Of a stretch of 64,000 bases of DNA, positions 32,797 through 41,759 are shown piece by piece (position 1 is the first letter of the stretch; every line of letters starts with the position of its first letter). The notes beneath the pieces were generated by a model. That model had not been told where the DNA came from and searched no databases. It saw nothing but the letters and a program-made list of their open reading frames with translations. This DNA comes from CAUPWF01 sp963515125 (GTDB taxonomy: Bacteria > Bacillota > Clostridia > Lachnospirales > Lachnospiraceae): the NCBI GenBank assembly GCA_052116865.1, contig JBQKKG010000008.1:1-64000 (forward strand). Direction: 5' to 3'. A program made the position numbers and the translations under genes.

Positions 32797-33579
32797 ATGA
32801 GGGTACTAATTAAAGGTGCTGGAGATTTAGCAACAGGAATTGCTTGTCGCTTACAAATGTGCGGAATGGATGTGATAATGACAGATTTAGCTATTCCAAC
32901 AACTGTTAGAAGAACGGTTGCATTTTCTAGAGCAGTATACGAGGGTGAAGCGGAAGTAGAAGGCATTGTGGGGCGATTGGCACAGGTTCCTTCTGATATA
33001 GAAACCATACTGTCACAAAAGGAAATTGTAGTCATTGTGGATCCAGATTTGGCGTATATGGAATCGTATCGGGCGGAGGTCGTTGTAGATGCAATTCTAG
33101 CAAAAAGAAATTTGAATACGAGGATGGAGGATGCAAAGATTGTCATTGGAGTAGGGCCCGGATTTGTTGCGGGAAAAGACTGTCATGCTGTTATTGAGAC
33201 AAAAAGAGGACATTACCTAGGAAAGGTGATTACGAAGGGGAGTGCGATTCCTAATACTGGAATTCCGGGAAGTGTTGGTGGCTATACAGTAGAACGAATT
33301 ATAAGAGCAACGGCAAAGGGAATATTTGAACCGGTGGCGTTTATTGGAGATAAAGTAAGCGAGGGGGACATAGTAGCCTATAGTGGAGGCCATCCAGTTT
33401 ATGCACTTATGGGTGGAGTGGTTCGTGGCATGTTGCAGTCAGGCGTGGAAGTGACAGAAGGAATGAAATGTGGGGACATTGATGCAAGATGTGAGATTGA
33501 TCATTGCTATACCGTGTCCGATAAAGCAAGGGCAATTGGCGGTGGCGTACTAGAAGCCATTCTAAGGTTCTCAAAATGA
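32797..33579 (+). CDS. yqeB: Selenium-dependent molybdenum hydroxylase maturation protein YqeB (EF2563 family)
   Basis: 260 residues with an N-terminal Rossmann-like motif, VLIKGAGDLATGIACRLQ, and the family stretch IVIGVGPGFVAGKDCHAVIE. This family is restricted to genomes with selenium-dependent Mo hydroxylases and is thought to act in making or inserting the labile selenium-containing cofactor. Its presence is the best single marker that the xanthine dehydrogenases here use selenium. It is transcribed alone or with the AGCS gene 104 nt downstream, behind element C. Confidence 0.88.
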   Translation: MRVLIKGAGDLATGIACRLQMCGMDVIMTDLAIPTTVRRTVAFSRAVYEGEAEVEGIVGRLAQVPSDIETILSQKEIVVIVDPDLAYMESYRAEVVVDAILAKRNLNTRMEDAKIVIGVGPGFVAGKDCHAVIETKRGHYLGKVITKGSAIPNTGIPGSVGGYTVERIIRATAKGIFEPVAFIGDKVSEGDIVAYSGGHPVYALMGGVVRGMLQSGVEVTEGMKCGDIDARCEIDHCYTVSDKARAIGGGVLEAILRFSK

Positions 33580-33631
33580 TAGAGAACTTGTATTTTACGA
33601 AAAAGTGAAGGATAAAAACCATAGATAAGAG

Positions 33632-33681
33632 AATCCTCACATATACTTAGTATTATTGCCAAGTATATAGGAGGATTTTTT
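33632..33681 (+). promoter_or_regulatory. Hairpin sequestering the AGCS ribosome binding site
   Basis: AATCCTC (33632-33638) and ATATACTT (33641-33648) pair with AAGTATAT (33661-33668) and GAGGATT (33671-33677), about 15 bp with a small internal loop. The 3' arm contains the AGGAGG ribosome site (33669-33674) of the gene starting at 33684, and T's run to 33681. The same stem could terminate transcription or block translation. Confidence 0.6.
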
Positions 33682-33683
33682 AA

Positions 33684-35096
33684 ATGGAGTATATCCAGCA
33701 TGTTAATAACATTTTACGCGATTTCATCTGGGGACGTGGGATGTTAGTAATTTTTTTGGCGATTGGCCTAATGTTTACAATACGTCTTGGTTTTTTTCAA
33801 TTTACAAAGTGGAGAATATGGTGGGGGATGACAGTTGGACAGCTATTTCGTAACCGTCATGTCAGCAAGACAAAGGATAAAAATTCCATGTCACAGTTTC
33901 AGGCATTTTGTACTGCGTTGGCGGCAACACTTGGGACTGGAAATATTACAGGCGTAGCGACCGCACTGATTGCAGGAGGACCAGGGGCAATTTTCTGGAT
34001 GTGGATATCAGCAATTGTTGGTATGATGACCGCTTATGCTGAAAATGTCTTGGGAATTTTATACCGCTATAAGAATAAAAGTGGCCGTTGGGTAGGGGGC
34101 GCAATGGTTTATATGGAGCGGGGGCTTGGGAGTAAATGGTTAGCAACTATATTTGCAATTTTCTGTATCTTTGCCTCCCTTGGAATGGGAAACATGACAC
34201 AAGCCAACTCTGTAGCAAGTGGGTTAAAAGAGGTGTTTTCTATTCCCCCATTTTTTACTGGGGTTGGAATCATGGTGGTAGTATCTCTTGTATTACTTGG
34301 GGGAATCCGTAGAATTGCAGCCGTAACTGAAAAGATGGTACCGCTGATATCATTGTTTTATCTAGCTGGAGCACTGATAGTCCTCGTGTGCAATATAGGG
34401 GCCATTCCAGGGGCATTAAAGCTAATATGTACAGAAGCATTTCAGTTTCAAGCAGTTGGAGGCGGCGTTTTGGGATATGGTATGCGCCAAGCAATAAAAA
34501 TTGGAATTGCCAGAGGTGTATTTTCTAATGAAGCAGGACTTGGTTCGGCAGTTATGGCACATGCTGCGTCAGATGTGGAATCGGCTCCGGTACAGGGGAT
34601 GTGGGCTATTTTAGAAATTTTTATTGACACCATTATTTTTTGTACGATGACGGCTCTTGTTATTTTAACAACAGGAGTTTATGATAAACAGCTATTTCTC
34701 AGTAATATTAGTAGGGGAATCGAAAATGTAGATGGAACAACCTTAACAGCACAAGCATTTGCAACTGTAATACCAGGAGGAGATAAATTCCTTGCATTAT
34801 CCATGATTTTCTTTGCAATTGCTACCATTATTGGCTGGGCATACTTCGGAGAACGAACATTTGCATATTTATTTGGAGAGAAGTCAGCATTTACATATAA
34901 AATGATATATATCATTACCTTATTGCCAGGTTGCATGATTGCACCAACATTGGTATGGGAGATTGCAGATACATTTAATGGATTTATGGCAGTACCAAAT
35001 CTTACGGCAATCTTTTTGCTAAGTGGAGAAGTTGTGCATGTGACAAAACAATACTTAAATGGATTACAAAAAAATGGAAGAATAAGAAAAAAATAA
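33684..35096 (+). CDS. AGCS-family sodium:amino acid symporter
   Basis: 470 residues with about ten membrane segments. Family signatures: QAFCTALAATLGTGNITGV, GGPGAIFWMWISA and VFSNEAGLGSAVMAHAA. AGCS proteins carry alanine or glycine with Na+. Glycine is a plausible by-product or co-substrate of anaerobic purine fermentation, so import or export of glycine or alanine is a reasonable guess from context. The ATG at 33684 is 9 nt after an AGGAGG locked in a hairpin. Confidence 0.88.
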   Translation: MEYIQHVNNILRDFIWGRGMLVIFLAIGLMFTIRLGFFQFTKWRIWWGMTVGQLFRNRHVSKTKDKNSMSQFQAFCTALAATLGTGNITGVATALIAGGPGAIFWMWISAIVGMMTAYAENVLGILYRYKNKSGRWVGGAMVYMERGLGSKWLATIFAIFCIFASLGMGNMTQANSVASGLKEVFSIPPFFTGVGIMVVVSLVLLGGIRRIAAVTEKMVPLISLFYLAGALIVLVCNIGAIPGALKLICTEAFQFQAVGGGVLGYGMRQAIKIGIARGVFSNEAGLGSAVMAHAASDVESAPVQGMWAILEIFIDTIIFCTMTALVILTTGVYDKQLFLSNISRGIENVDGTTLTAQAFATVIPGGDKFLALSMIFFAIATIIGWAYFGERTFAYLFGEKSAFTYKMIYIITLLPGCMIAPTLVWEIADTFNGFMAVPNLTAIFLLSGEVVHVTKQYLNGLQKNGRIRKK

Positions 35097-35120
35097 GTTG
35101 TGCAAGTTGCGATAAATATA

Positions 35121-35221
35121 TTGACAAAAACTATAAAATTGATATAATGTTAACAGATAATAAATAAAATAATTTAAGGAGTTTGACGACTTTTTTCAAA
35201 GGTCGTGGAACTCCTTTTTTT
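35121..35221 (+). promoter_or_regulatory. Promoter plus attenuator hairpin, element D
   Basis: TTGACA (35121-35126), 16-nt spacer, TATAAT (35143-35148), a near-consensus promoter. The hairpin 35176-35216 has AAGGAGTT/AACTCCTT outside and ACGAC/GTCGT inside, and is followed by a T-run to 35221. It serves the long operon at 35332-45884. Confidence 0.75.
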
Positions 35222-35226
35222 GTAAT

Positions 35227-35272
35227 AAGAGTTTGCCAACCTTTCACAAAGGTTGGCAAACTCTTATTTTTT
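35227..35272 (+). promoter_or_regulatory. Attenuator hairpin, element E (tandem with D)
   Basis: A perfect 18-bp stem AAGAGTTTGCCAACCTTT (35227-35244) with its complement (35248-35265) around a 3-nt loop CAC, then ATTTTTT. It lies 10 nt after element D with no promoter between, so the same transcript must pass two terminators in a row. Confidence 0.75.
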
Positions 35273-35331
35273 AATACAGGAAAACCGTTGAGTGTAGAGT
35301 AGGGGATTTATAATAGGCAGGAGGTAGTAAA

Positions 35332-36714
35332 TTGATAATAAGAGGTGGATTGATTGTAAATCATAATCAAAAAATGTTGGGAGATATTCGTGTTGAGCAT
35401 GGAATCATAACAGCAATAGAAGAAGTATTGATACCAAAACAAGGAGAGGACATTGAGGATGTAACGGGATGCTATGTATTACCAGGTGGCATAGATGTCC
35501 ATACACATTTCGACATGCCAGCTGCAGAATGCAAGACTTCTGACGATTTTTATACTGGAACAAAGGCAGCCATAGCGGGAGGAACCACTACAATCCTTGA
35601 TTTTGCAGAGCCTGATTTGGATGCATCCTTACAACAAGGATTAGATACCTGGCACCATAAAGCAGATGGAAATGCTTTTTGTGATTATGGATTCCATATG
35701 ACAGTTTCTAGATGGGATGACACCATGGGTGAGCAGATGCAGTCCATGATCAATCAAGGAGTAACTTCTTTTAAAGCTTATACAGCGTATAAGGATTCGC
35801 TAGGAGTAGAAGATGAAGAATTAGAACAAATCTTACGCACAACAAAGCAAATAGGCGGTCTACTTTGCGTTCATTGCGAGGATGGAGAGTTTTTAGAAGA
35901 ATTGCAGCAAAAATTAAAAGAAAAAGATCCCGGTAATATTTATAATCACCCCTTATCCAGACCCAATATAGTAGAACAACGGGCCATTCAAAAAGTAATT
36001 AAAATGGCAAAGCAATTAGATGCGCCACTATACGTTGTACACGTAAGTACCAAAGAGGGGCTTATGGAGATTAAACATGCAAAAGAATTGGGTGATACTA
36101 TTTACGCGGAAACATGTCCTCATTATCTACTCATGGATGAAAGAAAATACAAATTGCCCGGTTTTGAAAGTGCCAAATATGTGATATCACCACCACTGCG
36201 TAGCCAACAAGATCGGTTGGCATTGTGGAAAGGTATACGTGGTAAGTATATTGATACTATTGCTACAGATCATTGCTCGTTCTTTTATAAGGGACAAAAG
36301 GAGCTGGGGAAATGTGATTTTACTAGAATACCAAACGGGATTCCTTCGGTTGAGCAAAGACTACAACTTATGTATCATTTTGGCGAAAAAAATGGAGTGA
36401 CAATAGAAGAAATGGTGAATCTGACAGCAACAAACCCGGCAAAGATTTTTGGGATTTTCCCAAAGAAAGGGATCATTCAAGTTGGAAGTGATGCAGATCT
36501 TGTAATTATAAAGCAGGGAGCAAAGTATGAGATTAGTGAGGATAATCAATACCAGCAAGTAGATTATACCCCTTATGAAGGGGTAATTGTGACAAAAAGG
36601 ATACAAGCTGTATTTTTGAGAGGTGAAAAAATAGTTTCAAATGGTGGTTTTCTAAACAAAGATCCTATGGGTCAGTATATATATCGAAAGGGTAGAGCAG
36701 AGGGAGGAGAATAG
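35332..36714 (+). CDS. hyuA: Hydantoinase/dihydropyrimidinase family cyclic amidohydrolase, copy 2
   Basis: 460 residues. DVHTHFDMPAA, the carbamylated lysine in SFKAYTAYKD, VHCEDGE, VHVSTKEG and TDHCSF are all present. It starts with TTG 35332 behind a strong GGCAGGAGG site; no ATG lies nearby. First gene of an operon with a PreA-like reductase (41760), so a reduce-then-hydrolyse route like that for pyrimidines is possible, on purine-derived or pyrimidine rings. The difference from copy 1 in the lysine loop suggests a different substrate. Confidence 0.9.
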   Translation: MIIRGGLIVNHNQKMLGDIRVEHGIITAIEEVLIPKQGEDIEDVTGCYVLPGGIDVHTHFDMPAAECKTSDDFYTGTKAAIAGGTTTILDFAEPDLDASLQQGLDTWHHKADGNAFCDYGFHMTVSRWDDTMGEQMQSMINQGVTSFKAYTAYKDSLGVEDEELEQILRTTKQIGGLLCVHCEDGEFLEELQQKLKEKDPGNIYNHPLSRPNIVEQRAIQKVIKMAKQLDAPLYVVHVSTKEGLMEIKHAKELGDTIYAETCPHYLLMDERKYKLPGFESAKYVISPPLRSQQDRLALWKGIRGKYIDTIATDHCSFFYKGQKELGKCDFTRIPNGIPSVEQRLQLMYHFGEKNGVTIEEMVNLTATNPAKIFGIFPKKGIIQVGSDADLVIIKQGAKYEISEDNQYQQVDYTPYEGVIVTKRIQAVFLRGEKIVSNGGFLNKDPMGQYIYRKGRAEGGE

Positions 36715-36715
36715 T

Positions 36716-38032
36716 ATGGCAGCAAAAGTAATAAAAGGAAGATTTTTAATGACCCAAGAGGGGTTAAAAAAAGAATATGGCATTCGAATAGAAGATCAAA
36801 GAATCACGCAAGTAGCACCCAATGAAACCCTAAGAATCGAATCGGAAGATGAAGTAATCGTTTTGGAACATCAAATGATTCTACCTGGCTTTGTAAATGG
36901 TCATAACCATATGTATGGATTTTTATCACATGGCATTCCAGCAGAGTCAATGGTTACAGAATTCTCAAGCTTTTTGGATGATTTTTGGTGGCCATATGTG
37001 GAAAATCGTCTTAATCACGAACTCGTGGAGGCAACCACGAGATGGGCATGCGTAGAGATGATTGAAAGTGGAGTTACATCATTTGTAGATATTTTGGAAG
37101 GACCCAATGCAATTCCAGGAGCTTTAGAAGTAGAGCAAAAGGTAGTCGAGGAGGCGGGATTGCGTGGAAGACTTTCATTTGAAGCTTGCGAAAGAGTAAG
37201 TTATGAAAATGGCTGCTTAGGATTAAAAGAAAATATTGATATGGTTCAAAAATATAATAAAAAAAATAGCTTAGTTAAGGGAATGAACAGCATTCATACG
37301 TTATTTACCTGTTCCAAAGAATTTGTGAAAAAGGCAAAGCAACTGTCAGAAGAAAATGAGTGTATGCTACATATGCATCTAAGCGAAAGTGTATATGAAC
37401 CGGATTGGTGTATGAAGCATTATGGGAAGAGTCCAGTAGAAATCTACGATGAATTGGGCTATTTAGATGAACATGTATTAGCATCTCAGGTAGTGCAAGT
37501 TTCTGATCTAGAATTAGATATTTTAGCAAAGCGAGGAGTTAGAGCAGTCTCCATGCCACTATCCAATTGTGAGGTTGGGGGAGGATTTGCACCTATTGCA
37601 AAAATGTTAGAACGAGGCATGACGGTTGCCCTTGGATCAGATGGATATGTGAATAACTTCTTTGAAGTCATGAGAGGGGCATTTTTAGTTCACAAAGCAA
37701 ATCAGCAAGATCCGCAAGTTATGCCAGCCGATTGTGTGTATCAGATGGCTACTTCTATGGGCGCGAAGGCAATCGGAATCGAAGAGGCAGGATCATTAAA
37801 GGTAGGGAATCTAGCGGATATTATTACCGTAAGTACAAAATTTCCAACGCCTATAAATGATGCAAATGTATATGACCAATTAGTGCTATTTTGCAATCCT
37901 GATAAAGTAAGGAATGTAATGGTAAATGGAGCATGGCTAAAAAGAGATGGTCAGTTGGTAACATTGAATAAAGAAAAAAGCAGAAAAGAACTTCATGATA
38001 TTACGGAAAAGTTCTGGGCAGTAAATTCATAA
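36716..38032 (+). CDS. Amidohydrolase, SsnA/guanine-deaminase-like, lacking a conserved His
   Basis: 438 residues of the ATZ/TRZ-type aminohydrolase family. The Zn motif NGHNHMYGFLSHGI, MHLSESVYEPD and ALGSDGYVNN are kept. At the place where paralogues read AHCIY, VHCCY or AHCVY, this protein has ASQVVQVS, so the usual catalytic His is a Gln. It may be inactive, or use another chemistry. It starts 1 nt after the hydantoinase stop, with GGAGGAG upstream, so it is translationally coupled to it. Confidence 0.75.
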   Translation: MAAKVIKGRFLMTQEGLKKEYGIRIEDQRITQVAPNETLRIESEDEVIVLEHQMILPGFVNGHNHMYGFLSHGIPAESMVTEFSSFLDDFWWPYVENRLNHELVEATTRWACVEMIESGVTSFVDILEGPNAIPGALEVEQKVVEEAGLRGRLSFEACERVSYENGCLGLKENIDMVQKYNKKNSLVKGMNSIHTLFTCSKEFVKKAKQLSEENECMLHMHLSESVYEPDWCMKHYGKSPVEIYDELGYLDEHVLASQVVQVSDLELDILAKRGVRAVSMPLSNCEVGGGFAPIAKMLERGMTVALGSDGYVNNFFEVMRGAFLVHKANQQDPQVMPADCVYQMATSMGAKAIGIEEAGSLKVGNLADIITVSTKFPTPINDANVYDQLVLFCNPDKVRNVMVNGAWLKRDGQLVTLNKEKSRKELHDITEKFWAVNS

Positions 38033-38046
38033 GAGAGGATGATAGT

Positions 38047-40350
38047 ATGCCATTAGTAGGAGAAAAACAATTTAACGTAATTAATCAATCCAAACCAAGA
38101 CTTGACGGAGTAGAAAAAGTAACTGGAAAAGCACGTTATGCAGCAGATATATATATGGAAGGAATGCTATATGCAGGAGTATTAAGAAGCAACTATGCCA
38201 GTGCAAAAGTAACACACATAGATGTGGAAAAGGCCAAAAAAATAGAAGGTGTGGAGGCAGTGGTTACCTATAAAGACATGCCCAAAACAGTCAGTTGGGC
38301 ATCTTATAGATACCTAACAGACCACATACGATATCAAGGGGATTGTGTGGCAATGGTAGCAGCAAGATCCAAAGCATTGGTAGAGGAGGCACTATCAGCT
38401 ATTGAGGTGACATACGAAGAAATACCAGGAGTGTATACCATTGATGAGGCACTGGAAGAAGGCGCCCCATTGGTACATTCAGAACATGCGAGAAATATAT
38501 TTGAAGCATCTAGATTTCACATAAGAAAAGGAAATATTTCGACGGGATTTGAACAGGCAGATGTGGTTGTGGAACAAGAGTATCGAACGCAATTTATTGA
38601 ACATTCTTATATTGAGCCAGAAGCGGTGGTGGCGTATATCAATCCAAATGATGGAGTAATGACGGTGCATGCTTCTGCACAAAATCCATTCTTTACAAGA
38701 CGATATATTGCAGATGTTTTAGGAGTTCCAATGAATAAAGTAAGACTCATTCAAGAAGTCATAGGTGGAACGTTTGGTGGAAAAGAAGAAGGTGTTGGGC
38801 TAATGACCGGTCGCGCAGCTTACTTGGCGCATATTACGAAGAAACCAGTAAAATTTGTATTTTCGAGAGAAGATTCCTTTCTGGAAAGTTCCAAAAGACA
38901 TCCATTTCGATTACGTTATAAGGTGGGGGCAACAAAGGATGGAAGGATTATTGCCTTTGAAGGAGAACAAGTAGATAATGCAGGAGCTTACAATAATCAG
39001 ACACAGTTCATGAATTGGAGAGCCAACGTACATTCCACAGGCCCTTATGAAATCACGAATGTAAGTACCGATACCTTTGGAGTATTCACCAATAATATTC
39101 ACGGTGGTGCGATGAGAGGATACAGTTCCCCATCCCTTATCTTTGGGCAAGAACAATTGATTGATGAACTAGCAGAAGCGCTGGGAATGGATGAGATCGA
39201 ACTTCGTAAGAAGAATTGTTTGAAAAATGGCTCTTTTACAGCCACAGGGGTTCCGGTAGAGCATGTGATTCTAGAAGAGATCCTAGACTATACAGTCGAG
39301 CAAACAGACTACAAAGCAAAGCATATGGCATATAAAAAGCAAATATCTAGTACAAAACGAAAAGGAATTGGCCTTGCAATCTGTTATAGAGGTAGTGGGC
39401 TAGGTGCCGAATCACCAGATGCTTCTGGTTGTATGATGATTATTAATGAGGATGGTTCGGTGACAATTAACTCCGGATTAGCAGAAAATGGTCAGGGACT
39501 TAAGACGGCATATGCTCAGATTGCAGCAGAGAGCCTTGGGGTAAAATTTGAAAACATTCAATTTTACGGAACAGATACACATTCTATACCAGATTGTGGG
39601 ATGACGGTTGCGTCAAGGGGAACTGTTATGGGAGCGCAATCCGTTAAGAAGACAGGAATAAAATTAAAGCAAATTATGTTACAAAATGCCTTAGAACTTC
39701 AAGTATTCCAGCAAGAAGGGCTCGCCATACAAGACATTGATCTGGTAGATAATCAATTCTTTATAAAGGCAAATCCTAAGGTAAAGGTAGAATTTGCACA
39801 GGTCGCTAACAGTTGCTTATGGACGGGAAAACAAATGTCTGCGTTTGAATGGTTTACACCGGATGGGCTACATCAAGATCATCATACGGGCCAAGGAACA
39901 GCATTTCCAACATTTGCTTATGGATGTGTGGTAGCAGAGGTTGAGGTTGATATGAGAACTGGATATGTGGAGCTACAAAAGGTAACAGCTAGTCATGATG
40001 TAGGAACAGCAATTAATCCTGCACTTATAAAAGGCCAACTGTACGGTGGAATTGTCATGGGGCAAGGATATGGAATTATGGAAGATGTAGCACCGAGTAA
40101 AGGGAAAGTAAAGAATCGCAACTTTGATTCTTATATTATTCCAACGGCTATGGATGCACCAGAAATGAAGTTAAATCTTTTTGAATGCGATGATCCAGCA
40201 GGGACTTATGGAGCTAAAAGCATTGGAGAACCAGCAACGGAAGCGATAGGGGGAGCAATTGCTAATGCAGTATACAATGCAACAGGGCGAAGAGTTCGTG
40301 AAAATCCATGTGATTTAGAAACTGTATTGTTAGGTAAAAAACTAAGATAA
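38047..40350 (+). CDS. xdhA: Xanthine dehydrogenase family molybdopterin subunit, system 2
   Basis: 767 residues. GGTFGGKEEG in place of the GGGFGG of other copies, the Arg loop AMRGYSSPS, NGQGLKTAYAQ, and the catalytic Glu in SIGEPATEAIGG. With the next two genes it makes a three-subunit Mo-FAD-FeS hydroxylase. Differences from system 1 in the pocket loops (Gly-Thr-Phe, Tyr-Ser-Ser) suggest a different heterocycle. GAGAGGATGATAGT precedes the ATG. Confidence 0.86.
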   Translation: MPLVGEKQFNVINQSKPRLDGVEKVTGKARYAADIYMEGMLYAGVLRSNYASAKVTHIDVEKAKKIEGVEAVVTYKDMPKTVSWASYRYLTDHIRYQGDCVAMVAARSKALVEEALSAIEVTYEEIPGVYTIDEALEEGAPLVHSEHARNIFEASRFHIRKGNISTGFEQADVVVEQEYRTQFIEHSYIEPEAVVAYINPNDGVMTVHASAQNPFFTRRYIADVLGVPMNKVRLIQEVIGGTFGGKEEGVGLMTGRAAYLAHITKKPVKFVFSREDSFLESSKRHPFRLRYKVGATKDGRIIAFEGEQVDNAGAYNNQTQFMNWRANVHSTGPYEITNVSTDTFGVFTNNIHGGAMRGYSSPSLIFGQEQLIDELAEALGMDEIELRKKNCLKNGSFTATGVPVEHVILEEILDYTVEQTDYKAKHMAYKKQISSTKRKGIGLAICYRGSGLGAESPDASGCMMIINEDGSVTINSGLAENGQGLKTAYAQIAAESLGVKFENIQFYGTDTHSIPDCGMTVASRGTVMGAQSVKKTGIKLKQIMLQNALELQVFQQEGLAIQDIDLVDNQFFIKANPKVKVEFAQVANSCLWTGKQMSAFEWFTPDGLHQDHHTGQGTAFPTFAYGCVVAEVEVDMRTGYVELQKVTASHDVGTAINPALIKGQLYGGIVMGQGYGIMEDVAPSKGKVKNRNFDSYIIPTAMDAPEMKLNLFECDDPAGTYGAKSIGEPATEAIGGAIANAVYNATGRRVRENPCDLETVLLGKKLR

Positions 40351-40371
40351 ATAAAGGAAGGAATAAACCGA

Positions 40372-41247
40372 ATGTTCAAATACAATTATTATCGTGCAGA
40401 AACTATTTTAGATGTATGTAAGCAATTAGCCATTTACAAAGAAAAAGCACGTATTATTGCAGGTGGCACAGATTTGATGGTGCAAATTCGCGAACAAGAT
40501 AAAAAGTGGCTGGGATTAGAATGCTTAATTGACATCACAGCTTTGGAGCAAGAGCTTCGTTACATAAAAGAAGAAGAGAACAATATCCATATTGGGGCGT
40601 TAGCCACACATACAGATATTGAGGAATCTGAACTTATCCGAACCTACTTACCATTTTTAGGGGCGGCTAGTGCAACCGTTGGCTCACCTCAGATTCGCAA
40701 TAGAGGAACCATTGGTGGAAGCATATGTAATGCATCCCCGGCAGCAGATCCGCTGACTCCATTGGTGGCAGCCGATACAAGGGTCGTGATACAAGGGTTG
40801 GAGAAAATACGAGAAGTCAAGCTTACAGAATTTTATTTAGGAAAAGGAAAAATTGATTTAAAAGATGGAGAATTTGTGAGAGAGTTCATCGTACAAAAAT
40901 TATCCAAGAATGTGCGCACAGAATTTGTAAAGCTTGGTAGAAGAAAGGCATTGGCGATTTCTAGATTAAATGTAGCGGTAGCGCTTGTATTCGATCATCA
41001 GGGAATAATCAGTGAGGCGAGAATTGCACCTGGTTGCATTTTTGTAAAACCAGATCGAGTCACAAAAGCAGAGGAAGTGGTGATTGGAAAAAGACCATCT
41101 GAAGAAGTGTTTCAAGCAGCAGGCAAAGCCGTATCAGAAGTCATGATTGAACGAACGGGCATACGATGGTCTACAGAGTATAAGCAGCCAGCAGTAGAAG
41201 GAATTGTAGAAGATGCACTATGCAAGGCAGCAGGAATGGAGGCGTAA
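40372..41247 (+). CDS. xdhB: Xanthine dehydrogenase family FAD-binding subunit, system 2
   Basis: 291 residues. FAD motifs IIAGGTDLMVQIREQ and PQIRNRGTIGGSICNASPAAD are typical; the second carries the ASPAAD tail found in true FAD-dependent subunits. It lies 21 nt after the Mo subunit gene and 2 nt before the Fe-S subunit gene. It should pass electrons to NAD or a related acceptor. Confidence 0.88.
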   Translation: MFKYNYYRAETILDVCKQLAIYKEKARIIAGGTDLMVQIREQDKKWLGLECLIDITALEQELRYIKEEENNIHIGALATHTDIEESELIRTYLPFLGAASATVGSPQIRNRGTIGGSICNASPAADPLTPLVAADTRVVIQGLEKIREVKLTEFYLGKGKIDLKDGEFVREFIVQKLSKNVRTEFVKLGRRKALAISRLNVAVALVFDHQGIISEARIAPGCIFVKPDRVTKAEEVVIGKRPSEEVFQAAGKAVSEVMIERTGIRWSTEYKQPAVEGIVEDALCKAAGMEA

Positions 41248-41249
41248 GA

Positions 41250-41747
41250 ATGGAGATGAAACATATAGAAATTCATTTTACACTAAATGGCTCAAAGACG
41301 GTAGTTACAACAGATCCAAATGCAAGATTATTGGATGTATTAAGGGATGAATTGCGGCTAACAGGAACAAAAGAAGGATGTAGTGTTGGAGAATGTGGTG
41401 CCTGCACTGTTATTTTGGATGGCAAAGCGGTGACTTCCTGCCTGGTATTGGCAGGAGCTGTAGAAGGGCGTGAGGTAATTACGATTGAAGGGGTTGGAGT
41501 AGATGGACAGTTAGACCCCATTCAGGAAGCCATTTTAAGGAACCATGCATTGCAATGCGGATTTTGTACTCCTGGCTTTATCATGAGTGCAAAGGCGTTG
41601 TTAGATGAAAATCCGGATGCAACACAAGAGGAAATTCGCCGGGCAATATCTGGTAACCTATGTCGGTGCACCGGATATGAGCAATTAGTAATAGCCATAC
41701 ATGAAGCAGCTAAAGAATTAAAGTCAATAAAAAAAGTCCAAATATAG
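41250..41747 (+). CDS. xdhC: Xanthine dehydrogenase family [2Fe-2S] subunit, system 2
   Basis: 165 residues. CSVGECGACTVILDG, CGFCTPGFI and CRCTGYEQ hold the eight cluster cysteines. ATG 41250 has GGAGGCG upstream and is preferred to an upstream start inside the previous gene. It completes the three-subunit system 2. Confidence 0.9.
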   Translation: MEMKHIEIHFTLNGSKTVVTTDPNARLLDVLRDELRLTGTKEGCSVGECGACTVILDGKAVTSCLVLAGAVEGREVITIEGVGVDGQLDPIQEAILRNHALQCGFCTPGFIMSAKALLDENPDATQEEIRRAISGNLCRCTGYEQLVIAIHEAAKELKSIKKVQI

Positions 41748-41759
41748 GAGGAAAAACGT

